Made by a program: the position numbers and the translations under genes. The notes below the pieces were generated by a model. The model worked only from the letters and a program-made list of their open reading frames with translations. It searched no databases and was not told where the DNA came from. From Cyrtodaria siliqua (lineage: Eukaryota > Mollusca > Bivalvia > Adapedonta > Hiatellidae): a stretch of DNA of 64,000 nucleotides. How positions within the stretch are numbered: the stretch's first letter is position 1; each line of letters begins with the position of its first letter. The stretch spans positions 1 through 64,000 of the forward strand of contig JAWPHD010008282.1 of the NCBI GenBank assembly GCA_037043455.1, read 5' to 3'. Of this stretch, positions 38,162 to 50,100 are shown piece by piece.

Positions 38162-41100
38162 GTAGGGATATAGGCCATCTGTCTAGATGGATGACTAAGA
38201 ATAAGATGTGTCGAGAACGCTATAGCAGGGCTGCCAAAACACTTGAACACAAAATCCAGAGGTTTTTAAGATTTAAAGTGCACTAATACAATTTTTAAAT
38301 GGAAATTTGAGTATGCAACTTGATTTTTAAATGACTGTTTGAAGTTCAAATTTAAATTATTTATGCAATAGAATATATAATTATATAATTGTTTGGTAGT
38401 TATAGAATATAATAGATTAGCATACTTCAACATGCACACAAATAGTTTGTTTTAGGGAGGAATTTGTACATGTAATTAGTTAAAAAAGACTTAATTTAAG
38501 TTATACCACAACTGTTTTTTCATCAACAATTGAATGTTTATTTATAACATGATGTCACGCAAACGTTGACTTCATGCATGTGAAAAAAATACGCGAATAA
38601 ATTGGGCTAAATGCTAGTGAGCATATGCATAATACGGTCTTGGCAGGCTGAGACTAGAACTAATTTTGATTGTATATTCAGTCAGTTCAATAAACTGATG
38701 ACCTTCTTGATTTGACCCTTGAAAATACTCTCCTTTGCATCACATAACATGGCCAATGCAGGAAATAGCTGATAAACTGTGAACATGTAGCTGTTAAATC
38801 ATGGAAAAAAAGTAAAAATAAGATTTGAGGGAAAATCTGGAGATTGTACACTTAAACCTAGAGATCTTGAGAGCAAATGAAATTTAAAATCCGGATTCTA
38901 ATCTGGAATTACAAGATTTTATCCAGAGATTTGGTAGGCCTGTTGCAGAAAAAGATAAACCAGCTTTGAAAGAAGGGAATGTTTTTAACATGGTGGCGGA
39001 AGAGTAAGCACAATTACCTCTTGATATAGAGGTCCCTGATTCGATTCCCTCCCTGCTGTTATCAAATGTGCTCACTGAGTACCACAGACAAGTAGTGTGC
39101 TGAAATCATAATTCATAATGCTCCTTTCTGTTTATTTGCCGAGCATCATTTGGCAAATATACTGCAATATTGAACATCAGAGTAGTTTTTATGCCCAGTC
39201 TCGCAAAATGTTTAAGAAACTAACCCGCCAAATAATGACAAAATTACACCACAAAACTGTTTATCAAAACTCTATCCAGGTGTTCAGGTAATATAATAAT
39301 GTATCACAGTGCCGATTAAAAGTATAGATTTATTATAGGGTTCTTACAATACCTGTGATTGAATATGCATAAAATGAATTATGAGTCGGTAACTCTTTAT
39401 TCGACGCTTCAGTTTTGGGGTTTGGGATGGCTGGTTAAAGCAGTTTATATTGCGTCAATAGAGGTTGGATTCTCATAATATTAAGGTATATATATTCCTC
39501 GTCATCAGTAGGTTTATAAACTGTGTACATATTTTGGTGGAATAGCTACTTTAATACCGTAACAGGGAAAAATACAAAAACAGCATTATTTTCTGATGCA
39601 GCATTTTAAACCATTTTATTATTTGGTATATTAGTATTTCCAGTAAACATCCTGTTATAAGAGCCAAGGGAGCATTTTTACACGCTTGTTAGTATTCTGA
39701 CATTCAATATTTTTACTGTTGATTGCAAAAACAAGCTCTTCAAATCAGTAAAAATGTAAAAAGATCTGTATAGAGTGGATTTTAAAAGAAACTAACCTGC
39801 CAAATAACGCCAAAATTACACTAAAAAAAATGTTTATTCAAAACTCTATCCATGTGTTTAGGTCATTTAATAACAAATATTTGACGATTAAAAGTATAGT
39901 TTTTTTTCACGGATTCTTAAAATATTCTTGATCGAATATGCGTGAAATGAATTATGAGTTGGTAACTCTTAATTCGATGCTCTGGTTTTGGGGTTTGGTT
40001 TGGCTGGTTAAAGCCGTTTATATATAATTTTGTCTTTTGATATAGTTTGGATTCTCAAATTATGTAAGTTATATATACACTGTACCTTGTTGTCAGTAGG
40101 TTTAGAAACGTAAAATTTGGCTGTTGTTGGCGGGATAGCTACTTCAAACAGTTACTGGTTTGGCTCAATAAAGTTTACTACATCAGGGGCGTAGCTAGCC
40201 CTCTATTCATGTGGATTAATAATTGTGCTAGTGGGGTCCGGAAAATTTGGAAACAATGATGCAATCTGGTGTGTTCTGGGCGTTCTGAGGTGCTTTTGTC
40301 AGAATCATGTGGATTCAGCCGCGTACTCGCGTATAGGCAGCTACGTGCCTGTACATGAAATGCATAATGATATACACCTTGTTCCATTATACACAGAACA
40401 GAGGAAAGAGATATTTCAAGAATCTGTGACGAAAACCCATGCAGCCACCAGAAAAGCTATTGACATCATCATGAATGAAACAGAAGATCCAGGAAGATTC
40501 ACAGCCTTTAAGGATATGGCAAAAGAAAGTGGTATGGATAACAGATGAGCAGAGTTCATATTCCAGTCCTGTGACGTCTTTAAATGATCTTGTTAAGTAG
40601 TAAACTTATAAAGAATATAGGCATAAAGCCAAACAGTTTTAATTTATATTGATAGTTCTGAAAAACTTGGAAAAGGGCTGAAAGAATTATAAAAATTTGA
40701 GGAGCCAAACGATCTTTATTATTGAGGAGAGTTCTGAAAAACTTGGGAAAGGGTGAAAGAATTACCAAAATTGGATGATAAACAAAGACGATGTGATAAT
40801 ATACTGAGGGAAAAAAGTTTAGCAAGTTTTTGTTGCACCCTGGAAATAATACACTTTTGGTTGTAAAATCAAGTAACTATTATCATAGACACAATATTTT
40901 ATTAAACATGCATCAGGGCTAAAAAATAAATAGTGTGTTTCTGGTTTCACCCTGTCAAAAAGTTAGGGTAGGTAGGTAGGAAAAAATAGATTTTAGATAT
41001 TTTATTTATATATATTGTTCGCATATATTATGCCATTTTTGTACTAAGGCAACTTCTTGATAATCTTCGCAAACAGTTTGGATCCAGATTAGATGCTTAA

Positions 41101-44100
41101 CAACTATGTGTCTCATCAGGATACAAACTGTTTGACACTTGTTAAGTTTGAACTATGAATTCATGTTAAGCCGGTGCTAGGGGGCGTGAGAAGTGTTGCT
41201 TCTTTCATTACTTCTCATGAACAGACTCGATAAAACCGAGTCTGCTGCTTTATTCTCTGAATTGTGTTTGTTGCTCTCAAAGGATCACCTTTATCAGTAT
41301 TTATTAAATTGATGCTAATAAAATTATAATTTGAATAAAAATATTTGTTGTTTGATTGTAATAAAAAAAAATATTTTTTTTCATTTTTTTTTTCATCTCT
41401 CTAAAAATATTTAGGGTCGGCGGTGAAAAAGTAGGGTCGGTCAGGAGACCGGAAACACACACATTTTTTTTTTAGGCCTCAATAACAGGGCTGTACAAAT
41501 AATTTTTTTAGCCACTAGTCCGGGACTAGTCACCCTGTCAAAAGTGACTAGTCCCAAAAAATTGTGACTAGTCCCAAAAAAATGGACATAAGTCCTGAAT
41601 TCTTTCGATTTCTCAATATGTTAAAACTACGTCTTGCATACTCATTATAATTCATTATACACAGTAAAGTATAGATCTACATACACCTGTATATCCATGA
41701 GTAAAGTTTACTCGTCAGTTTCAGTGGTATAGATTGTAGACTCCCATTGGGTGAAACAGTAGCAACAGTAAGAATCACATCTGCATTTTTTAATTTCAAT
41801 ATAGATATTACAGTTCTGATAATCATTCAGATAATCATTTAATGGAGAGAAAAAAAGTCATAACTTTATATAGGTAAGGAAGGGGCTACAGATGAGATCT
41901 TAACTTTATTACCATTTTGCCTAATGCAAAAAATAAATAACGTGAATCAATATAAACATTTTATTTTTATGTTTTTGTCCACTACACCAGATGATTTCGA
42001 CTTTTTGATTGGCTGTGTATCACATTTTTCCTCTTTTTATTTTCACTTTCACTTTCATATTTTCCTTATTTTTAACACTGAAAAAGTTCAACAAACTCAA
42101 TTTTGAAATGTAAACATTAGCACTGCCAAATACGAAATCAAACTGATTATGCATATCAGTTTGTTTTGTTTTTATTTCATTTTTTTGACAACTCAATTAA
42201 CTAACTAACTATTGATAATTCACAAACCGTTACCCCACCCGCCTTTCATGTCTGTTACAATTACGCTCAACAATACACTGAGAAACAATAAAAAATCACA
42301 CCTACCGTTTCATATCAAACATACTTCCATTATCAAACGTCCTTAGTTTCTTTACTCATCGAAAGATTGCCGACAAATCGGCCTGATTGCTAATTAATCA
42401 ACGTATTATTGAATAATAGTCGAACATCTTAATGACGTAACGAATAAATGAACGTAGGGGTCAAGCCCGTAAAGTCCCAAAATGTCAGTATTTATCTTGT
42501 ATATAGTATTATTTCATCTAAAAAACTTGCTTAACATTTTTCCGTCAGTATATTTGGATAATTCTTTAACCTTTCCCAAATTTTTCAGAACTGTCAATAA
42601 TAAAGATTGTTTGGCTTTATGTTGTGCTTGAAAGCTAAGTAATGTAAAATATACAAATCCTTTAAAGAAACTAACCAACCAAATAACCGCAAAGTTACGC
42701 TACAAAACCATTTATCAAAACTATAGCCAGGACTGGTGTTCAGGTCATATAATAATGCGCATTGACAGATTAAAAGTATATGTTTATTTATAGGTTCTTA
42801 AAATACCGTGATTAAATATGATTTGGTAACTCTAAATTTGACGCTCCAATTTTGCAGTTTGGTCTGGCTGGTTAAAGCCGATTATATTGTGTCTACAGAG
42901 TTCGGATTCTCAAAATATGTAAATTATATATATACCTCGTCGTCAGTAGGTTTAGAAACGGTGTACATATATTGTACAATGCGGGGTGGCTTCTTTAAAC
43001 CTGGACCAGCACAGCATCAAGAAGTCATTGGTTTCGATCCAAAAACAATTGAAAACCATCATAATTAATGTGCTGGAGATTCTTATGAAATGTGCACATG
43101 GATTATATTGAGCCACATGTTACGTTCGTGAAAAAAAATCGAAAAACAAATTTCAGTGGCGCTGGTAAGGCTTGAACACAGTTGAAGCTGAAATATAGCA
43201 TGAATAGAAGAAAAGATCTGCATGTATCTCATAAATATCATCATTTAACATCAAAACTAAACAAAGTGCTATCAATGAATGCCTGTATGACAAACCTGTC
43301 TTAAAGAAATGAACTCGACAAAACGGCAAAATTACACTTCAAAACCGTTTATCGAAACACTGTCTATGTGTTCAGATAATATAATAATGTATGTATGTGC
43401 TGATTTAAAGCCTAGTTAAATTCACGGGTTATAAAAATACCCTAGATTGAATATGCGTAAAATGAATTATGAGTTGGTAACTCTTAATTCGACGCTCCAG
43501 TTTTGGGGTTTGGCCTGGCTGGTTAAAGCCGTATATATTGTGTCTATAGAGTTTGGATTCTCGTCGTCATTAGGCTTAGAAATGGTGTACTTATGATGTA
43601 TAATTTGGCTGTTTTTGGCGGGATGGCTCTTAGACATACCACTATAATCCGCGATGTCTTGTTCTGAAATGTTACAGTGTGTTTTCTCTATTTTTAGGTT
43701 ATCCCAAGATAGTACAGATCTTGTCTGGGAAATATATCCCAAATGACGAGAACTACAAGAAGGTTATTGACCTATTTCTGCCGCATATCATTGAACGTCT
43801 CAACCCAAAAGATTTACTGCCTGATTTGATCCAAAATGAAGTTCTCCTTCAAAATGAGGCAGAAATGATACGAGCAGAAGAACAAAATCATGGGAAAATA
43901 AGAGCATCGTGGCTTCTCCTGCACTATCTACCATGCCGTGTAGAGAATTGGTTTAAATATTTCCTAATATCGTTGATGGAATGTGGACTTGAAGATTTGG
44001 CAGAAATGCTTGATCCTGACTTGTATGAAAGTAAGAATTTTTTTTTTTTAAAACCATTTAAACGTTTTTTTGGGCAAAAATGCAGTATATTCACTTGTTA

Positions 44101-47100
44101 GTATCCATTGGAATTCCATTCAACATATCTATTTAGAGAGACTTTTAACATGTCATAATACAATAAGATGGCGCCCATACCAACACCTACAATCACTACA
44201 GTATTGCTCCTGTGTATTATTCACCCTCCTCACAAATTTGTCCCATTACGTAACATGTCTCATCCCATCCCATCAGTTTCTGCTACTTGCATTTCTCAAA
44301 CAGTTTCCAATGAATTGACATTTTTTACCAATTCAGGGGCCATAATTTTGTCAAAATGAATGGAAGAATTATGGGGATTGTTGGATAAGGTGCAGAATTT
44401 GATGGGAAACATTAGTATAAAGTTTTAATGCAATAGCTTGAGTAGTTTTGAAGTTATAAATATATTGCACAAAAACTTTAAGGTAAAAACATGACAATCA
44501 AAGGGCCATAACTTTGTCAAAATGAAAGGAAGAGTTATGAGGATTGTTGGACAAGGTGCAGAATTTGATGGGACACATTAGTATAACGTTTTAATGCAAA
44601 AGCTTGAGTAGTTTTGAAGTTATAAATCTATTGCACAAAAACTTTAAAGTAAAGACATGAAAATCAAAGTGCCATAACTTTGTCAAAATGCAAGGAAGAG
44701 TTATGGGGATTGTTGGATAAGGTGCACTTTGATGGGAAACATTAGTATAAAGTTTTAATGCATAGCTTGAGTAGTTTTGAAGTTATAAATCTATTGCACA
44801 AAACTTAACGGTGAAGCTGGGGACGCCGATGCCGACGCTGTGGTGAGTAGAATAGCCCTCGCTATTCTTTGAATAGTGGAGCTAAAAAACTACTAATGGA
44901 ACTGCAAATTGAATACAGCTGGGTGATACAAGGCCATATAATAAGTTGAGGATACATTTTGAGGAACATCCATCGGTTCTACTGATTTTCTTGTTTTGTA
45001 ATTGGTTCACTTAATATGTTGAATCCTTATAACAATTTATAAAAATCTGGGAGATAACATTTTGATAATTTCCCCCAGAAATCAAAGTTCAGAGATCTGC
45101 AGAAACATATACAGACACCTGTAGTAATGGTATGAATGGAGAACCTTACGTGGAATGTTTAGAACAAGTTGATGACATAGGGGTCATAGAGAACATAATG
45201 AAAGGTAATCTACATATTGTCGTCTCCACAAAAAGCTTTAAGGAAAAGCTTGGCATAGTAGCACATTGAGGTCCATTTGTATTTATCATGCAGATATGCA
45301 CTTTTCTGCCTAATAAAGGGGTGACCTAAAAAAAAATTCTTTATTAGGCAATGACCAATAGAGCATATCAATGCGGAATCCCTCGGCGTTTATTGTATGC
45401 AGTGTTATCTGACATCATGCGCGTAACGTTGCCAGACGTCATAAAACAAATAAAAAACAACAACATGGCGGCATCCTCGATAAGCGTAACATTCTGAGAA
45501 ATAGATAATAATAGTAATTCATACAGAAAATGTGGATAATCTACATGATAAATAGAATATTATGTCAGTGCCTTTTTCTATCAAGTGTATTAGGCTCGGC
45601 ACGGAAACAAAGAATGGCTCGGCAGAGCCTCGCCATTCTTCATTTTCTTAGCCTCGCCTAATAAACTTGATAGTAAAAAGCACTGACATAATATTCTCCA
45701 TATATACAACCATACAAACATGCCTACATATGCATGACTGCCAGCTCACATACATACGCACGAATGCACATACACATCTACACAAAATTGTTTCTTTAAT
45801 TTTTCTTGATTGTTAATAATTACTTCAGAAGTTTGTATCGGCGACGAGGAATTTGAGTAGGTTTTAAGATGTTTGAATAGGAGTTGAGAACAAGAAACAT
45901 GAGGGTTGGGAATGTTTTATTGAAACTTGAGTAAATAACGCAAACACAAAATGGCTATCCGCTGTTATGAAATTCAAAACAAAAGTTTACATATGCGATT
46001 TACGTTACAATACAAAAACAAAAAATATTTTTCTGAGGATCTTGGTCTCAGAGTCGGGATGCGTGCTATCTGGGCATGCACGTTTTACGCCGACAAATTG
46101 TAATACGGTATATCTTTGAACCATTTCACATTTTAAATTTTTTAAATAAATTAAAGCTCCGAAGCCTGATGTACCCCCTTTAATGTAATGTTTGCAGCAA
46201 ATTGGTGTATATTTCCTAATTAGTTGGCTGTCTGTCTCTCGTAAACAACACCTATCTTTGAATTATTTGCTGAATTTTTTAGGTAAGGGCGAGGGAGATG
46301 TAGATGTTATGGGAAACAATGGTCCTGACAACTTGGTGTGTAGAATGCAACAACTGAAGTTTGATATAGGAGTAGTGGAGAAAGATACTCTAGAAAGTAA
46401 TGAAAAGTTTCTGATTGATAAGACTGGTGATGCTTCTGATGAGGATGATGACAACAGCTTGACTGATGCTAAATATGTAAATAATCTTTATGATACCGAT
46501 GAGGAAAACAGCTTGTCTGATGTTAAACTGGTGAATACTGGTAACATACATGATAACAACAGCTTGACAGATGCTAAACTGGTGAATACTGGTAACAGAC
46601 ATGATAACAACAGCTTGACTGATGCCAAACTGGTGAATACTGGTAACAGACATGATAACAACAGCTTGACTGATGCCAAACTGGTGAATACTGGTAACAG
46701 ACATGATAACAACAGCTTGACTGATGCCAAACTGGTGAATACTGGTAGTAGTGCCGATAACAACAGCTTGACTGATGCCAAACTGGTGAATACTGGTAGT
46801 AGTGCCGATAAAAACAGCTTGACTGATGCCAAACTGGTGAATACTGGTAGTAGTGCTGATAACTACAGCTTGACTGATGCTAAACCGATGAATACTGGTA
46901 GTAGTGATGGTAACGAGAGCTTGACTGATGCTAAACCAATGAATACTGGTAAAACTGCTGATAACACCAGCTTGACTGATGTCAGACGTGCGGAGTCAGG
47001 TACAGGTAAGACTGATTGGTTTCTTGGTCATTGAAAACACAAGCAATTGCTACTCAGTTTTACAACTTAGAACTGAACGAAACCACTTGGTCACCTAGTT

Positions 47101-50100
47101 ATGCCCCTCTTCAAAGAAGAGGGCGCATATTTCTTTGCAAATGTCGGTCGGTCGGATGTTCCGTCTGTCCCGAAATCTTGTCTTCACAATAACACCAGTT
47201 CTGTGTACATTACAGTGTTTGTTTGCATGTGAACATGGGGCCAGGTGTTTGTTTGCATGTGAACATGGGGCCAGGTGTTTGTTTGCACGTGAACGTGAGG
47301 TCAGGTGTTTGTTTGAACGTGAACATGGGGCCAGGTGTTTGTTTGCACGTGAACATGGGGCCAGGTGTTTCTTTACGTTTGCAGCAGATATTTGTACAGC
47401 TGAATGAGTTCTAGAAGTTTTGAGAAAATATATATTATTTTTCAGTTTATCCATATAACATTATAAGGAATAAAAATGAAATGAAAATACACTGATGAAT
47501 GATAGTATTTAACAATATTTTAACAAGAAAATTTAACAGTATTTGTTGAACAGGATAACCTAACATATTTAACACATGTACTTATTTCTACTCTTACTGT
47601 TGATGTAACAACCTGTCAATTGTTTTGTTAACTTCAGGTGGAATTATAAAATACGATCGTAAATTCCTACTTGAATGCAGAAATTCACCTTTAGCCAATT
47701 TCACACCACCAGAGGTTGAATTGTTTCCAGAAATAAGATTACCAATAACTTTGCCACGAGACACTGGTGTGTATTGTTCTAGAGGAGAACCATCATCATC
47801 ATCATCATCATCATCATCACTAGATTCATAAATCACTAGGGTGGGTCGGTGGGGGTGGGGGCAACTTAATAAAAAAATGTTTGACAGCTAAAAAAAAAAG
47901 ACAAAAAAACCCAACAACTTTTACATATAAACTTTTATAACTTTTCAGACTTTAGGTGGGTGGGGGTGGGTGGGGAGGCAGCGAGGATGACCCCTCCTCC
48001 CCATGGATCTGCCCCTGTAATCAAGTTTGTTCAAATGTAGCTTAGAGGGATCTCATTTTGTATATTATATGGAAAATCCTAAAACAATAAATGCTTTACC
48101 GAAAACATTTATGTTGGCTGAAAGTATTAACGTGTAGAATCATTAAAGTTTGTACAATGAAGTCCTAATGCCAAAACTTGGATTTAATTCTTTAAATCAT
48201 TGTAGCATATCTTCTAACATTTATAGCTTACAAAGAATATACGATTTATCATAATGTAAGCATTTTACATTCAGTATAAGTACTCTGACTATCAGATGTT
48301 TATTTGCGTTTGCGGTAGATATTTGTACAGCTGAATAAATTCTAGAATTTTGAGAAAATGTATGATATTTTTCAGTTTATTCATAGCATAATTAGGGATA
48401 AAAATGAAATGAAAATACACTGATGAACCACATAATTCAACAATATTTTATTAACAAGAATATATTACAGTATTTGTTGAACAGGATAACCTAACATATT
48501 TAACACACGTACTTATTTCTACTCTTACTGTTGATGTAACAACCTGTCAATTGTTTTGTTAACTTCAGGTGGAATTATAAAATACGATCGTAAATTCCTG
48601 CTTGCATGCAGAAATTCACCTTTAGCCAGTTTCACACCACCAGAGGTTGAATTGTTTCCAGAAATAAGATTACCAATAACTTTGTCAAGAGAGACTGGTG
48701 TGTATTGTTCTAGAGGAGAACCATCATCATCATCATCACTAGATTCATACAACACCAGATTCATACGTAATCATTTTCATACATCCCCAGTTTCATACAT
48801 CACCAGATTTACACATCACCAGTTTAATGCACCAGTTTCATACATCACCAGTTTCATACATCCCCAGTTTCATGCATCCCAGTTTCATACATCACCAGTT
48901 TCGTACATCACCAGATCTATACATCCCCAGTTTCATACACCCCCAGATTCATATATCCCCAGTTTCATGCATCCCCTGTTTCATGCATCCCCCAGATGTA
49001 TACATCACCAATTTCATACATCACCAGATTCACACATCACCAGATTCATAAATCACCAGATTCACACATCACCAGATTCACACATCACCAGATTCATACA
49101 TCACCAGATTCACACATCACCAGTTTCATACATCACCAGATTCACACCACCAGATTCATACATCACCAGATTCACACATCACCAGTTTCATACATAACCA
49201 GTTTCATACATCACCAGTTCCATACATCCCCAGTTTCATACATACTCAGTTCCATACATCCCCAGATTCATACATCACCAGTTTCATACATCCTAGTTTC
49301 ATACATCCTATTTCCATACATCCCCAGTTCCATATATCACCTGTTAGACAATAAGTAGTAGATTTTTGTAGTGCATTTAACCTGCATTTTACATACAAAG
49401 CTCACAAATTAAAACAATAATATCAGTGCATGAAAAAAAGTGTATTTGATATATATTTAGTGTTGATAAACCCGTAGGCGAATTGTTTTATATTTATTTT
49501 CAAGAACATCATCGTTCATTTCTCGGGAAAGGTTCCAATATAAACCTACAGAACTGCTTGGTCTGTTTCAGTAATTACTTCAGGCATTAATTAAGTTATG
49601 GAAATTGGCGAGGCTGTTCTGATTGAGACAGAAGGATCAACAGACTGCATTCAGTAATTATTTATGTACTGGTGTTTATACTTTTTGATGATATTTTTTT
49701 AAAAGATTAAATGTGTTTATGATTAAAACTCTATAAGAATATATTTCCGAAAGAAAAAGGCACAGGGCAAGACATTTTCTTGTCAGAAAACATTTATGAG
49801 TATATATATAGTAAACATCTTGCACATATTATTTAGATATCTGAGGACTAACCATTTTCAGGAGCAGTGGAGAACAGTTTTTATTACATTTCTATGGATG
49901 AAAGATTGGGATTCACATATGAATATTCTAACTCCGAACACCAAAATAACCAACTACGACGTTGAGTTATGACGTCAATAACGTATTGGTGACGTTTACG
50001 TCATCCGCCGATAACGCTAAATAAAGCGAATAATTATGGTTATCTGACATACATAATCTGATTAAAAACGTAATAAATAGATTATTTAACTGTTGTGATC

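Larger units (their letters stand above)
47382..48765 (+). repeat. Tandem duplication, period 931 bp, carrying the 4E-BP-like exon
   Basis: The blocks 47382-47830 and 48313-48765 match over the intron part (GATATTTGTACAGCTGAA, and later GAACAGGATAACCTAACATA), the acceptor and the coding part, at an offset of 931 bp. The roughly 480 bp between the blocks (47832-48310) has no counterpart before copy 1. The flanking intron was therefore duplicated with the exon, so the copies arose by DNA duplication, not retroposition. Confidence 0.8.

Noticed and set aside
39000..39065. Box B-like sequence in RLR intron 1
   Set aside because: Only GATTCGATTCCC is present; no box A or stem pairing.
40225..40396. 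Open frame ahead of RLR exon 2 as coding
   Set aside because: It lies before a good acceptor, begins next to a MITE, and has no CARD similarity; the spliced join to exon 1 restores a continuous CARD.
46192..46282. Upstream ATG of the long frame at 46192 as a separate gene start
   Set aside because: The first 30 codons precede a strong acceptor and look like intron; the phase fits splicing from exon 4.
46390..46832. Minus-strand frames opposite RLR exon 5
   Set aside because: They are shadows of the 51-bp coding repeat; the plus strand has splice sites and joins CARD and helicase exons in frame.
47095..47454. Frames over the 30-bp units at 47219-47370
   Set aside because: Open on both strands because of the 30-bp periodicity; part of a truncated repeat element.
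47594..48764. Minus-strand frames with Asp runs opposite the 4E-BP-like exons
   Set aside because: The Asp run is the reverse of the TCA microsatellite; the plus strand carries the recognisable YDRKFLL motif and acceptor.
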